In this document: piece by piece, positions 23,323-32,824 of the stretch | Layout of the letters: each line of letters opens with the position of its first letter | Position numbering within the stretch: position 1 is the stretch's first letter | Assembly (NCBI GenBank): GCA_001314625.1 | Contig: LJSH01000002.1 | Location: 30,458-94,457, forward strand | DNA length: 64,000 nucleotides | Source of the DNA: Oceanicaulis sp. HLUCCA04 | GTDB lineage: Bacteria; Pseudomonadota; Alphaproteobacteria; Caulobacterales; Maricaulaceae | Reading direction: 5' to 3' | Position numbers and translations under genes: made by a program | The notes under the pieces: model-generated | Seen by the model: the letters and a program-made list of their open reading frames with translations, nothing else | Database searches by the model: none | What the model was told of the DNA's origin: nothing

Positions 23323-24345
23323 ATGACACATCGCCCCCTCCTTCAGGTTCTTTCAGGCCAGACCTTGAGCCCTCCGCCTGTCTGGCTGATGCGCCAGGCC
23401 GGGCGATACCTGCCGGAATACCGTGCGGTCAGGGCAGAGCAACCCGACTTCATTGCGTTTTGTCTCAACCCGCAAGCGGCTGCCGAGGTGACATTGCAAC
23501 CCATCCGGCGCTACGGGTTTGATGCCTCGATCGTCTTTGCCGACATTCTGCTGATACCCCATGCGATGGGCCAGAAGGTCTGGTTTGAAAAGGGCGAGGG
23601 CCCTCGCCTCAGTCCGATGAGCCTTGAACAGCTCGCCGCTCTGAAACCCGAAGGCGCGGCAAAACGCCTGTCTGCCGTTTGCGAGACATTGACGCGGGTG
23701 CGCGCAGGGCTGCCCGAGACATGCACATTGATCGGGTTCGCCGGGGCACCCTGGACAGTGGCAACCTACATGATTGAAGGCGGCGGCTCGAAGGATCGCT
23801 GGAAAGCCCGCACTGCGGCCTGGTCTGAACCCGGCATGATGGACCGGCTGCTGGCAAATCTGGCAGATTCCACGGCCGATTATCTGATCGAACAGGCAAA
23901 ATCGGGCGCCGATGTCCTGAAACTCTTTGAAAGCTGGGCAGAAGGCTTGCCGGCGCCCCTGTTTGACAGGGTCGTGATCGCGCCGACACGGCGCATTGTC
24001 CAACGCGTCCGCGCTGCGGGAATAACCGCCCCGATTATCGGCTTTCCCAAAGGTGCAGGGCCCCACTATCCGCGCTATGCAGCCGAGACCGGCATTGATG
24101 CCATCGCGACCGATCACGGGCTGGATACGGGCTGGGCGGTAAACAACCTGCCCGCATCCATGCCGGTCCAGGGCCAGCTCGATCCGGCGGTTCTCAGGGC
24201 AGGCGGTGCGGCGCTTCAGTCCGAGGTCAGGCGTTTGCTCGACGCGTGGGCAGGGCGGCCCTATGTGTTCAATCTCGGTCACGGGATAAATCCTGATGTG
24301 CCGCCAGATCATGTGAGCGAGCTGCTGGCCCATATTCGCGGCTGA
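23323..24345 (+). CDS. hemE: Uroporphyrinogen III decarboxylase
   Basis: 340 residues. The N-terminal signature PPVWLMRQAGRYLPEYR (Arg residues that bind substrate carboxylates) and the second signature GFAGAPWTVATYMIEGGGSKD are both intact; the C-terminal YVFNLGHGINPDVPPDHV is also family-specific. The enzyme removes four acetate carboxyls from uroporphyrinogen III in haem synthesis. It starts at the right edge of the origin region, as in Caulobacter, where the promoter of hemE runs through the origin. hemH follows after 31 bp. Confidence 0.97.
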   Translation: MTHRPLLQVLSGQTLSPPPVWLMRQAGRYLPEYRAVRAEQPDFIAFCLNPQAAAEVTLQPIRRYGFDASIVFADILLIPHAMGQKVWFEKGEGPRLSPMSLEQLAALKPEGAAKRLSAVCETLTRVRAGLPETCTLIGFAGAPWTVATYMIEGGGSKDRWKARTAAWSEPGMMDRLLANLADSTADYLIEQAKSGADVLKLFESWAEGLPAPLFDRVVIAPTRRIVQRVRAAGITAPIIGFPKGAGPHYPRYAAETGIDAIATDHGLDTGWAVNNLPASMPVQGQLDPAVLRAGGAALQSEVRRLLDAWAGRPYVFNLGHGINPDVPPDHVSELLAHIRG

Positions 24346-24376
24346 GCGCGCGTAGTTCCGGGAGCCGGAGGACACG

Positions 24377-25441
24377 ATGGGCCGTAAAATCGCTGTGGTA
24401 TTGTTTAATCTGGGCGGCCCGGACGGGCAGGCCACCGTAAAGCCCTTCCTGCGCAATCTGTTCAATGATCCGGCGATCATCTACGCGCCCTGGCCGGTGC
24501 GGCCGTTTCTGGCCTGGCTGATCTCGACCACGCGGGGACCCAAAGCGGCGAAAGAATACGCCAAGATGGGCGGCGGCTCTCCCATTGTGCCGGAAACGCA
24601 GCGTCAGGCCGCTGCGCTGACAAAGGCGCTGGAAGCCGCGCTGCCCGGTGATGAAGTCCGCTGCTTTCTGGCTATGCGCTACTGGCACCCTTTCACCAAG
24701 GAGGCCGTCGAGGCCGTCAGGGACTGGGGCGCTGACGAAACCGTGCTGTTGCCGCTATACCCCCAGTTTTCAACGACGACCACGGGCAGTTCGCTGAAAG
24801 CCTGGCGTGATGCCGGCGGCGGGGATGCCCGCACAATCTGCTGCTTTCCCACCGAGCCGGAATTCATTGCCGCACACGCGGCCCTGATCCGCAAGGCGTG
24901 GGAAGAGGCCGGAAAGCCGGACAATGTCCGGGTTCTGCATTCAGCCCATGGTTTGCCGGAAATAACGATCCAGCGCGGCGATCCCTATCAGTGGCAGGTG
25001 GAGGAGACGGTCAAAAGAGTGACGGCCCTGCTTCCAGAGCTCGGCGATCACATCACCTGTTTCCAGTCCAAGGTTGGCCCGTTGAAATGGATCGGCCCAT
25101 CCACCGAGCAAACGGTTGAAACGGCCGCCCGCGAGGGCAAGCACATCATCCTGTCGCCTATTGCCTTCGTCTCCGAGCATATCGAGACACTGGTGGAGCT
25201 CGATGAGGAATATGCAGAGCTTGCGCACGCACACGGGGCGCAAGGCTATACCCGCGTGCCGGCGCTGGGTGTAGCGCAAGGCTTCATCTCGGCGCTGGGC
25301 GGGCTTGTGGTCTCGGCACTCGCCGGGCCATCTGGCCTGAAGCCGCCATCAGGAAACATGATCTGCCCGGCTGAATTCGGGCGCTGCCCGTGCCGCGAAG
25401 CAGGCTATAAACCTGCCAAGAGCGAAGATGAGGCTGCCTGA
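24377..25441 (+). CDS. hemH: Ferrochelatase
   Basis: 354 residues. VVLFNLGGPDG near the N-terminus, the metal-site His in VLHSAHGLPEITIQRGDPY, FQSKVGPLKWIGPSTE and SPIAFVSEHIETLVELDEEYAELA with the second catalytic His and Glu. It inserts Fe(II) into protoporphyrin IX. The C-terminal tail contains three clustered cysteines (MICPAEFGRCPCREAG); some bacterial ferrochelatases, including the Caulobacter one, carry a [2Fe-2S] cluster, and these may be ligands. GGAGCCGGAGG precedes the start; the stop overlaps hemJ by 1 bp. Confidence 0.95.
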   Translation: MGRKIAVVLFNLGGPDGQATVKPFLRNLFNDPAIIYAPWPVRPFLAWLISTTRGPKAAKEYAKMGGGSPIVPETQRQAAALTKALEAALPGDEVRCFLAMRYWHPFTKEAVEAVRDWGADETVLLPLYPQFSTTTTGSSLKAWRDAGGGDARTICCFPTEPEFIAAHAALIRKAWEEAGKPDNVRVLHSAHGLPEITIQRGDPYQWQVEETVKRVTALLPELGDHITCFQSKVGPLKWIGPSTEQTVETAAREGKHIILSPIAFVSEHIETLVELDEEYAELAHAHGAQGYTRVPALGVAQGFISALGGLVVSALAGPSGLKPPSGNMICPAEFGRCPCREAGYKPAKSEDEAA

Positions 25442-25887
25442 TGGATTTCCTTCTGCCCGCCTATGATGTGTTCAAGGCGCTGCACGTGATTTCGGTCATC
25501 TTCTGGATGGCCGGCATGCTCTATCTGCCGCGCCTTTTCGTCTATCATCACAGCGCTGCGCCGGGCGGTGAGTTGGAGACCGCGCTCCTCAAGCAGGAAA
25601 AGAACCTCAACAGGATCATCATGGCGCCGGCCCTGATTGCGGTCTGGTTGTTTGCGATCCTGATGCTGGCGGCGAACCCTGCCTTGTTCAGCCAGAGCTG
25701 GTTTCATGGCAAGCTGTTACTGGTCATAGCCCTGTCGGGTGTCCACGGCTTTTACGCCGCGAGCACAAAACGCTTTGCCAGAGGCGAGCGCCCACGCACC
25801 GAGCGCTTCTGGCGCGTGATGAATGAAGTGCCCGCCATCGCGGTCATCCTCATCGTTCTGCTGGCGGTTCTGAAGCCTTTCGCTTGA
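25441..25887 (+). CDS. hemJ: Protoporphyrinogen IX oxidase HemJ
   Basis: 148 residues with four hydrophobic helices. HemJ words: FKALHVISVIFWMAGMLYLPRLFVYH (with the conserved His and Arg), the basic KQEKNLNRIIMAPALI and the helix WFHGKLLLVIALSGVHGFYAAS. HemJ oxidises protoporphyrinogen IX to protoporphyrin IX, the step before ferrochelatase. Its start overlaps the hemH stop (TGATG), so hemE-hemH-hemJ form a haem operon. No HemG or HemY is seen nearby. Confidence 0.92.
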   Translation: MDFLLPAYDVFKALHVISVIFWMAGMLYLPRLFVYHHSAAPGGELETALLKQEKNLNRIIMAPALIAVWLFAILMLAANPALFSQSWFHGKLLLVIALSGVHGFYAASTKRFARGERPRTERFWRVMNEVPAIAVILIVLLAVLKPFA

Positions 25888-26164
25888 CGCGATAACGCGC
25901 TTGTGTCACGCCTATCGCTCACCGTCCGCAAGCGGGCGGCTTCCCCCCTTATCGTGCAGGCGCAGGACTAAATCCTCCGCAGCTCTGCATGTCCGCTAAA
26001 CACATTCCCGCACACGGCCTGTCTGGCCGATATTGCCGGGACCGGAATCTGCAAAAGGCTGGCTGGACACGCGTGCGTGTTCATCCCGTCTTGCAATACA
26101 GTCGGCCGTCCGGCCTGGCTGGTTTCGCGTCGCGCTGTTGCTGGCTATCCAAGAAGATCTCCCC
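25888..26164. other. Intergenic region/leader before rho
   Basis: 277 bp without a credible gene. A 7-bp hairpin CCGTCCG/CGGGCGG with CAAG loop (25922-25939) lies soon after hemJ but lacks a T-tract. The remainder is probably the rho promoter and a long 5' leader; rho leaders are often autoregulated, but nothing specific is visible here. Confidence 0.4.
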
Positions 26165-27493
26165 ATGACCGATGAAAACGACACACCAGAAACTGAAACT
26201 GAAGACAATTTCGCGCCGGTCCCTGACGGGCGGCGTATGTCCTTGCAGGAATTGAAGGAAAAGTCTCCGGCCGACCTTCTCCAGCTTGCCGAGAGCCTCG
26301 ATATCGAGAACGCAGCCTCGCTTCGCAAGCAGGGCATGATGTTTGCCATCCTCAAGGCGCTGGCCGAGCAGGGCGCGGAAATACACGGCGGCGGAACGCT
26401 GGAAGTTCTACAGGACGGTTTCGGATTCCTGCGTTCACCGGAAGCCAATTACCTGGCCGGCCCTGATGACATCTACGTGTCGCCCAACCAGATCCGCAAA
26501 TTCGGTTTGCGCAACGGCGATACGGTCGAGGGCGAAATTCGGGCACCGCGCGACGGGGAGCGCTATTTCGCGCTTTTGAAAGTCAACGCGATCAATTTCC
26601 AGCCGACCGAACAAGCCAAGCACAAAGTTCATTTCGACAATCTGACGCCGCTCTATCCCGATAGCCGCTTCATCATGGAAAACCCGGATCCGACCCGTAA
26701 GGACCGTACCGGGCGCGTCATCGATATCGTCGCTCCGCTGGGCAAGGGCCAGCGGGCCCTGATCGTGGCTCCGCCGCGCACCGGCAAGACGATGGTCTTG
26801 CAGAATATCGCCCATGCCATCGAGACCAATCACCCTGAATGCTATCTCATGGTGCTGCTGATCGATGAGCGCCCGGAGGAAGTCACCGACATGCAGCGCA
26901 CGGTGAAGGGCGAGGTGATTGCCTCAACCTTTGACGAACCGGCGACACGCCACGTCCAGGTCGCCGAAATGGTCATCGACAAGGCCAAGCGCCTGGTCGA
27001 GCATGGCCGCGATGTGGTGATCCTGCTCGATTCCATTACCCGGCTGGGCCGCGCCTACAACACGGTGGTCCCGAGCTCGGGCAAGGTGTTGACCGGCGGT
27101 GTCGACGCCAATGCCCTGCAACGCCCCAAGCGCTTCTTCGGGGCTGCCCGCAATATCGAGGAAGGTGGCTCGCTGACCATTATCGCCACCGCCCTGATCG
27201 ATACCGGCAGCCGCATGGATGAGGTGATCTTCGAGGAATTCAAGGGCACGGGTAACTCTGAAATCGTGCTTGACCGCAAGGTCGCCGACAAGCGCGTCTT
27301 CCCGGCTATCGACATCCTCAAGTCAGGCACCCGCAAGGAAGAATTGCTGGTCGACAAGAAGAGCCTGGCCAAGACCTATGTGCTGCGCCGTATCCTCAAC
27401 CCGATGGGGCCGCAGGACGCGATCGACTTCCTGCTCGGCAAGCTCAAAGAGACCAAGACCAACGACGAATTCTTCGATTCGATGAATACCTGA
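26165..27493 (+). CDS. rho: Transcription termination factor Rho
   Basis: 442 residues from the ATG at 26165. The N-terminal Rho domain has [23 protein letters not shown]; the cold-shock-like RNA-binding fold has [25 protein letters not shown]. The ATPase core carries the P-loop APPRTGKTM, Walker [17 protein letters not shown], the Q-loop [14 protein letters not shown] and the R-loop. It is a hexameric RNA-dependent helicase that ends transcription. Length is close to other alphaproteobacterial Rho proteins. It lies on the right arm between the haem operon and mnmE, as in Caulobacter. Confidence 0.97.
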   Translation: MTDENDTPETETEDNFAPVPDGRRMSLQELKEKSPADLLQLAESLDIENAASLRKQGMMFAILKALAEQGAEIHGGGTLEVLQDGFGFLRSPEANYLAGPDDIYVSPNQIRKFGLRNGDTVEGEIRAPRDGERYFALLKVNAINFQPTEQAKHKVHFDNLTPLYPDSRFIMENPDPTRKDRTGRVIDIVAPLGKGQRALIVAPPRTGKTMVLQNIAHAIETNHPECYLMVLLIDERPEEVTDMQRTVKGEVIASTFDEPATRHVQVAEMVIDKAKRLVEHGRDVVILLDSITRLGRAYNTVVPSSGKVLTGGVDANALQRPKRFFGAARNIEEGGSLTIIATALIDTGSRMDEVIFEEFKGTGNSEIVLDRKVADKRVFPAIDILKSGTRKEELLVDKKSLAKTYVLRRILNPMGPQDAIDFLLGKLKETKTNDEFFDSMNT

Positions 27494-27515
27494 TACCTGG
27501 TCTTCCGTCGCATCC

Positions 27516-27555
27516 GGCCGGTCCGTTCCGCGCAGGAGCGCGGACGGCCGGCCTT
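27516..27555 (+). terminator. Long GC-rich hairpin after rho
   Basis: GGCCGG-t-CCGT-t-CCGCGC pairs with GCGCGG-ACGG-CCGGCC around an AGGA tetraloop, 16 base pairs with two single-T bulges. It starts 23 bp after the rho stop. The T-tract is short, so it may act as a 3'-end stabiliser or a weak intrinsic terminator. Confidence 0.6.
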
Positions 27556-27644
27556 GCGGGCCTGCAGGCCGCCGCGCGGAAGTCTGTGCTTTCCCGTTGC
27601 GCAAATGGCGCTAATCTCGCCGCAAAATTTCGCGGGAGACATCC

Positions 27645-28274
27645 ATGAGCCACGACGCAAATCTGATCTTGTTCCATGCCCCCATGACCCGCTCCATTCG
27701 CGCCCGCTGGGCGATGGAGGAGATGGGCTTGAATTACCGGCTGGAGCGTGTCGCCTTTGACCGCGGCAATGTGGGCGGTGATGAATACCGCAAGATCCAC
27801 CCCTTGCAGAAAATCCCGGCCCTGAAGGATGGCGAAACGGTCATTCTGGAGTCGGTCGCAATCCTGGAATATCTGATCAACCGCTATGGCCCGACGCCGC
27901 TGCGTGTTGATCCCTCAGAGCCGGACTATCCGCGCTATCTGGAATGGCTCCACTATGCCGAAGGTTCGCTTGGCATGCCGGTCAATCTGTTGCTCGCCCA
28001 CACTACCTTGCTGCCCGAAGCCCAGCGCAATGAGGGCATAGCCCGCTGGGCGAAGAAGGAGGTGGAAAAGCATCTTGAGCTGATCGCCACGCGTGGGCTT
28101 GAGGGCCGTGAGTGGCTGGCCGCACGCCGCTTTACCGCCGCCGATATTTCGGTTGGTTACCTCTTGTATCTTTTGAAGATTATCCGCCAGCTCAAAGACG
28201 CCCCGCCTGCCATTCAGGCCTATTGGGAGCGTCTGATCGCCATGGAAAGCTGGCAGAAAGCCAGCACAGAGTAG
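27645..28274 (+). CDS. Glutathione S-transferase family protein
   Basis: 209 residues. The thioredoxin-like N-terminal domain has FHAPMTRSIRARWAMEEMGLNYRLERV, then the cis-Pro/glutathione-binding words KIPALKDGETVILESVAILEYL. The all-helical C-terminal domain includes the TAADISVGYLLYLLK N-capping motif. The catalytic position is Ser or Thr (PMTRS) rather than Cys, fitting a beta/theta-like GST. No neighbouring gene hints at a substrate. GGGAG precedes the ATG. Confidence 0.88.
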   Translation: MSHDANLILFHAPMTRSIRARWAMEEMGLNYRLERVAFDRGNVGGDEYRKIHPLQKIPALKDGETVILESVAILEYLINRYGPTPLRVDPSEPDYPRYLEWLHYAEGSLGMPVNLLLAHTTLLPEAQRNEGIARWAKKEVEKHLELIATRGLEGREWLAARRFTAADISVGYLLYLLKIIRQLKDAPPAIQAYWERLIAMESWQKASTE

Positions 28275-28326
28275 GTAACGCGTCTGCGTTCCGTTCTGAC
28301 CCTGGAACGCCGTGTTCTTATCAAGT

Positions 28327-28401
28327 GGGTCCCGGTTCGGGGACCGGGACCCCGGTGGTTGATCCATACCTCTTAACCGGGTTCCCGGGCTTGACCCGGG
28401 A
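28327..28401. repeat. Paired GC-rich palindromes (REP-like element)
   Basis: Two hairpins in the gap after the GST gene: GGGTCCCGGT/ACCGGGACCC (28327-28336 and 28343-28352, 6-nt loop) and TCCCGGG/CCCGGGA (28383-28389 and 28395-28401, loop CTTGA). Each is followed by the word GATCCATAC (28361-28369 and 28400-28408). The pattern resembles intergenic REP-like repeats common in alphaproteobacteria. They could also serve as bidirectional terminators between convergent genes. Confidence 0.55.
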
Positions 28402-28473
28402 TCCATACAAACGCTCTGTCGTTTCCCGGTCGCGCTGAAGGCTTGCCCGGAATGATGCGGGGCCCAGATCCCT

Positions 28474-29154
28474 CTAGCCCAGATGCTTGTCGAAGAACGC
28501 CATGGTGCGGTTATTGGCCGTCTCGGCGTCAGCCTTGTCGAAATGTGCGCCGCCCACGCGCGCAAAGGCGTGATCGCGGTCGGGATAGTGGTGCAGCTCC
28601 ACTTTCGGGTTGGGTTTGAGCGCATCCATCACGGCTTTCTGCGCATCTGGCGGCACGAACTGGTCCTTGCCTGCGATGTGCAGGAGCAAGGGCGCGCTGA
28701 TCTTGCCAGCCTCCCCCAGCCGGTCCTGAATGCCGACCCCGTAATAGCCGACACTGGCATCGCAATCTGTGCGGCAGGCGGTCAGATAGGCCAGTAATCC
28801 GCCCAGGCAGAAGCCGACAGCGCCGACTTTCCCGGCGCCTTCATTTCGGGCGTACGCAATCGTGGCGGCGATGTCCTCCACACCCTTGTCGGGATCAAAT
28901 TTCCCAAACAGATCAAAAGCCTGCTTCCATTCGGCGTCGGTCTTGTCGGTCAGCTCGATACCCGGCTCGATCCGCCAGAACAGGTCCGGACAGATCGCGC
29001 GATAGCCACTGGCCGCGAGATCGTCGCAGATATCGCGCATCACCTGATTGATCCCGAAAATCTCCTGAATGACGATGATGGCGGGGCCTTTCCCGCGCGC
29101 ATAGGCGCTGAAACTGCCGTCAGGTGTCGTGATCGTGAGGGTTTCGGCGGACAT
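28474..29154 (-). CDS. Dienelactone hydrolase family protein
   Basis: 226 residues. Alpha/beta-hydrolase with the dienelactone-hydrolase nucleophile elbow VGFCLGG, where Cys replaces the usual Ser, the Asp in HIAGKDQFVPP and the His in YPDRDHAFAR. The N-terminal oxyanion region IIVIQEIFGINQVMRDICDDLAASGYRAICPDLFWR is typical. The family opens lactones in aromatic degradation, but many chromosomal members have other substrates. The ATG at 29154 has AAAGGAG 7 bp upstream. It lies convergent to the GST gene across the repeat element. Confidence 0.9.
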   Translation of the reverse strand: MSAETLTITTPDGSFSAYARGKGPAIIVIQEIFGINQVMRDICDDLAASGYRAICPDLFWRIEPGIELTDKTDAEWKQAFDLFGKFDPDKGVEDIAATIAYARNEGAGKVGAVGFCLGGLLAYLTACRTDCDASVGYYGVGIQDRLGEAGKISAPLLLHIAGKDQFVPPDAQKAVMDALKPNPKVELHHYPDRDHAFARVGGAHFDKADAETANNRTMAFFDKHLG

Positions 29155-29237
29155 GTCGTCTCCTTTGGTGTTTGGCGCGGCGCCCCCTATGATGGCATGA
29201 CACGGCGCGTGGTCGCGCAAGCCAAGACGAGGCAGGC

Positions 29238-29480
29238 ATGAAGGTCAATATCAATATCGAATGCACTCCGGCCGAGGCGCGGAGCTTTTTCGGCTTGCCG
29301 GATGTCACCCCGCTCAATGAGCAGCTTGTTGAAGAGATGAGCAAGCGCATGGGTGCCAATATCGACGCGCTCGAGCCCGACGCGCTGATGCGAAACTGGA
29401 TGACGATGGGCGGGGAATGGCAAAAGCAATTCCTCTCCCTGATGGGTGAAGCGGCCAGTGGTGGCGGCAACAAGCGCTAG
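29238..29480 (+). CDS. Small conserved protein, DUF6489-like
   Basis: 80 residues beginning MKVNINIECTPAEARSFFG, with an amphipathic helical middle (LNEQLVEEMSKRM) and the tail MRNWMTMGGEWQKQFLSLM. This matches a small protein common next to mnmE in alphaproteobacteria and annotated DUF6489; its word PAEARSFFGLPDV recalls phasin-adjacent small proteins. Function is unknown. It starts 83 bp from the divergent hydrolase gene, and mnmE follows after 46 bp. Confidence 0.7.
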   Translation: MKVNINIECTPAEARSFFGLPDVTPLNEQLVEEMSKRMGANIDALEPDALMRNWMTMGGEWQKQFLSLMGEAASGGGNKR

Positions 29481-29526
29481 CGGCCCGCGCGGGTGCAGCA
29501 GCGTCTGACGGGCAGCGATATTCTCC

Positions 29527-30852
29527 ATGTCTGATACGATTTTCGCTCTGGCCAGCGGAGCTGGCCGCGCCGGCGTCGCGGTGGTGCGCGTGTCCGGCCC
29601 TCAAGCAGGCGCGGCGCTTCAGGCGCTCTGCGGCAGCTTGCCAGCGGCGCGGCGCGCTGTCCTCAGGACCCTGAAGGATCGCGGCGGTGCTGTGATCGAC
29701 AAGGCGTTGCTGCTCTGGTTTCCGGGGCCGGCAAGTTTCACCGGCGAAGATGTTGCGGAGTTTCATATCCATGGCGGCGCGGCGGTGATCGAGGCGCTGT
29801 CGGCGGCCTTGCTGACCGAGGGGCTTCGGGCAGCGGAACCGGGCGAGTTTTCACGGCGCGCCTTTGCCCATGGACGGATGGATCTGACCGAGGCTGAAGG
29901 GCTGGCGGATCTGATCGACGCGGAAACGCAGGCCCAGCGCCTTCAAGCACTGGCGCAGATGGATGGTGCTCTGGCTTCCGTTTACGGCCACTGGCGTGAC
30001 GCCCTGATTGACACGCTCGCGGCCATTGAGGGCGAGATTGACTTTCCTGATGAGGACGATGTGCCCGAAGGCTTGTCGGAGCGGGCCGGACCCCCGCTGA
30101 CAGATTTGTGCCGGAGCATGCAGGCCCATCTGGCCGACAATCATCGCGGTGAACGGGTCCGGGACGGCTTTACGATTGCGGTCATTGGTGAGCCGAACGC
30201 TGGTAAGTCAAGCTTTATCAACCACTTGGCCAAGAGAGACGCTGCCATTGTCAGCGAGATTCCCGGCACTACCCGCGATATTGTCGAGGTACGGCTGATC
30301 CGGGCCGGGTTTGTCGTGTATGTGGCCGATACGGCCGGGCTGCGCGAGGCGTCCGATGTGATTGAGGCGGAGGGTGTCCGGCGGGCGCTGGCGCGGGCCG
30401 AGAGCGCGGATATGCGCTGTCTGGTGGCCGATGTTTCACGTGAAACACCCGGGCACGGCATCCTGGCCATGCTGCGTGGCGGCGACGCCGTACTGTTCAA
30501 CAAGACGGATATCGCGAACCGCAGCGCTGCCGTCCCCGATGGCGTGACGGCGTTTCGTGTATCGGTGACACAAGGTCTGGGACTGGATGCGTTCGAGGCC
30601 TGGCTTGACGGTGAGCTGACCACGCGTCTGGGCGGATCGGAGGCTGCGCCCCTGTCGCGTGCGCGCCATCGCCAGCTCGTCGAGCGGGCCTTGGAATCGC
30701 TTCAGCAGGCGCTCGCGCTTCTGGACGTACGGCCGGAGCTTGCGGGCGCTGAGGTGAACCGGGCCATCCGGGCCTTGGGCGAGCTTACCGGCGCGGTGGA
30801 TATCGAGGATGTCCTGGACCGGGTGTTCAGCCAGTTTTGCATCGGCAAATAG
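29527..30852 (+). CDS. mnmE: tRNA modification GTPase MnmE
   Basis: 441 residues. The N-terminal formyl-THF-binding domain starts [22 protein letters not shown] and has [26 protein letters not shown]. The G domain carries [11 protein letters not shown] (G1), GTTRD (G2), DTAGLR (G3) and FNKTD (G4). It ends FCIGK, whose Cys is the conserved C-terminal residue. With MnmG it makes 5-carboxymethylaminomethyl-uridine at wobble U34. The gene contains a perfect parS site at 30432-30447, read as Val-Ser-Arg-Glu-Thr. Confidence 0.96.
   Translation: MSDTIFALASGAGRAGVAVVRVSGPQAGAALQALCGSLPAARRAVLRTLKDRGGAVIDKALLLWFPGPASFTGEDVAEFHIHGGAAVIEALSAALLTEGLRAAEPGEFSRRAFAHGRMDLTEAEGLADLIDAETQAQRLQALAQMDGALASVYGHWRDALIDTLAAIEGEIDFPDEDDVPEGLSERAGPPLTDLCRSMQAHLADNHRGERVRDGFTIAVIGEPNAGKSSFINHLAKRDAAIVSEIPGTTRDIVEVRLIRAGFVVYVADTAGLREASDVIEAEGVRRALARAESADMRCLVADVSRETPGHGILAMLRGGDAVLFNKTDIANRSAAVPDGVTAFRVSVTQGLGLDAFEAWLDGELTTRLGGSEAAPLSRARHRQLVERALESLQQALALLDVRPELAGAEVNRAIRALGELTGAVDIEDVLDRVFSQFCIGK
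30432..30447. other. parS: parS centromere site 1 (inside mnmE)
   Basis: TGTTTCACGTGAAACA, a perfect 16-bp palindrome and the consensus ParB-binding site. It lies within the mnmE coding sequence as in-frame codons for Val-Ser-Arg-Glu-Thr. It is about 7.3 kb from the CtrA box in oriC and 3 kb from parA. Confidence 0.95.
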
Positions 30853-30925
30853 GCTGCGACCTCGACTTGCGCGCCCCATTCGGGTAGAGACGCGCTCCCG
30901 GCGGGCTGGCCGGAGCATGAGAGCC

Positions 30926-32824
30926 ATGACCGACACGATACTGAGCGCCGCTGAGGCGTCACACAAAACCTGGGATGTCATTGTTATCGGTGGCGGCCAT
31001 GCGGGCTGCGAGGCCGCGAGCGCGGCTGCGCGCCTGGGCGCGGCAACCCTGCTTCTGACCCACAAGGCGGCCAGCATTGGCGAGATGAGCTGCAATCCCG
31101 CGATTGGGGGGCTCGGCAAGGGCCATCTGGTGCGTGAAGTCGATGCGCTGGACGGGTTGATGGGCCGCGTCGCCGATGCGTCCGGGATCCAGTTCCGTAT
31201 GCTGAACGCGTCCAAGGGCCCGGCCGTGCGCGGACCCCGGACGCAGTCGGATCGCAAGCTTTATCGCGAGGCGATGCAGGCAGCGCTCGCGCAGCAGGCC
31301 AATCTGCGTATCGTCGAGGCGGCGGCGGAAGACCTCATTGTCGAACAGGGCCGCTGCGCCGGTGTGATTGATGGCGATGGCCGTAGCTATCGCGCCGGAG
31401 CGGTCGTCTTGACGACCGGCACCTTCCTGAAAGGCGTCATCCATCGCGGCGACGAGCGTATTCCGGCAGGCCGGATGGGTGATTTGCCGTCTATAGGCCT
31501 GTCAGACCGGCTTTACGGGCTCGGCCTGTCCATGGGGCGGCTGAAAACCGGAACACCTGCGCGCCTTGATGGCGCGACCATTGACTGGTCCGGACTGGAC
31601 ATGCAGGCCGCCGATCCCGAGCCGGTGCCTTTCTCGTTTCTCACCGATAGCATTTCGGTCCAGCAGATTGCATGCGGCATCACGCGCACGACCGTTCAGA
31701 CGCACAAGATTATTGAAGAGAATCTGGGCCATTCGGCGGTGTATGGCGGCAAGATTTCCGGGCGGGGCCCGCGTTATTGTCCTTCTATCGAGGACAAGAT
31801 CGTCCGCTTTGCGGACCGGACCAGCCACCAGATTTTCCTTGAACCGGAAGGGCTGGACGACGACACCGTCTATCCGAACGGGATTTCCACCTCACTGCCG
31901 GATGCGATTCAGGACGCCTTCCTGCAAACCATTCCCGGTCTCGAGAAAGTGAAAGTCCGCCGCTACGGCTATGCCATCGAATACGATTATGTTGATCCGC
32001 GCGAGCTGGATGCCACGCTGGGCGTCAAGCGCCTGCCGGGCCTGTGGCTGGCTGGACAGATCAATGGCACAACCGGATATGAGGAAGCGGCTGCCCAGGG
32101 ACTGATGGCCGGCCTCAACGCCGCCTTGGCGTGTACGAGCGCCGCGCCATTCATCCTTGACCGCTCCCAGGCCTATATCGGTGTGATGATAGACGATCTG
32201 ATCACGCGCGGCGTGACAGAGCCTTATCGCATGTTTACGTCGCGCGCGGAGTACCGGCTGTCCTTGCGCGCCGACAATGCCGATCAGCGGCTGACCCCGC
32301 TGGCAATCGCTCTGGGGGCGGCGAGTGTTTCACGTGAAACATTCTATGCCGCGCGGGCGGTGGCTCTTTGCGAGGCGCGCGGCTTGCTGGACCGTTTGTC
32401 GCTCACACCGACCGAGGCCGCAAAAGCCGGACTGGCGATCAATCAGGACGGCAAGCGCCGTTCGGCGATGGAGCTGGCGGCGCATCCGCAAGCCGGTTGG
32501 GACGCAATTACCCGGATCTGGCCGGAGATCGCGGCTCTGGAGCGGCCAATTGCCCGGCAAATGCAGAACGAGGCCGTCTATTACGGCTATCTGGATCGGC
32601 AGGAGGCTGATGTACTCGCGTTCCGCCGCGATGAAGGCGTGCGCATCCCCGCTGATTTCGACTATCGCACCGTTGGCGGGATGTCTCACGAGGTGCGTGA
32701 GAAGCTGGAACGCGCCCGTCCGGCAACTTTGGGTCAGGCGGGGCGCGTGGAGGGTGTGACACCTGGCGCACTGACGGCCTTGCTGGCGCATGTCAAACGG
32801 CTCGATCGGCGGCAGGCGGGCTGA
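30926..32824 (+). CDS. mnmG: tRNA uridine-5-carboxymethylaminomethyl modification enzyme MnmG
   Basis: 632 residues from the ATG at 30926. FAD-binding [21 protein letters not shown], then [27 protein letters not shown] and the second signature [24 protein letters not shown]; the helical C-terminal domain closes with [12 protein letters not shown]. It works with MnmE on wobble uridines. An ATG at 30917 is an alternative start. The stop overlaps rsmG by 1 bp (TGATG). A second parS lies at 32326-32341. Confidence 0.96.
   Translation: MTDTILSAAEASHKTWDVIVIGGGHAGCEAASAAARLGAATLLLTHKAASIGEMSCNPAIGGLGKGHLVREVDALDGLMGRVADASGIQFRMLNASKGPAVRGPRTQSDRKLYREAMQAALAQQANLRIVEAAAEDLIVEQGRCAGVIDGDGRSYRAGAVVLTTGTFLKGVIHRGDERIPAGRMGDLPSIGLSDRLYGLGLSMGRLKTGTPARLDGATIDWSGLDMQAADPEPVPFSFLTDSISVQQIACGITRTTVQTHKIIEENLGHSAVYGGKISGRGPRYCPSIEDKIVRFADRTSHQIFLEPEGLDDDTVYPNGISTSLPDAIQDAFLQTIPGLEKVKVRRYGYAIEYDYVDPRELDATLGVKRLPGLWLAGQINGTTGYEEAAAQGLMAGLNAALACTSAAPFILDRSQAYIGVMIDDLITRGVTEPYRMFTSRAEYRLSLRADNADQRLTPLAIALGAASVSRETFYAARAVALCEARGLLDRLSLTPTEAAKAGLAINQDGKRRSAMELAAHPQAGWDAITRIWPEIAALERPIARQMQNEAVYYGYLDRQEADVLAFRRDEGVRIPADFDYRTVGGMSHEVREKLERARPATLGQAGRVEGVTPGALTALLAHVKRLDRRQAG
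32326..32341. other. parS: parS centromere site 2 (inside mnmG)
   Basis: TGTTTCACGTGAAACA, identical in all 16 positions to sites 1 and 3. It falls in mnmG in the region between the FAD domain and the C-terminal helical domain, again read as Val-Ser-Arg-Glu-Thr. It is 1.9 kb from site 1 and 0.55 kb from site 3. Confidence 0.95.
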
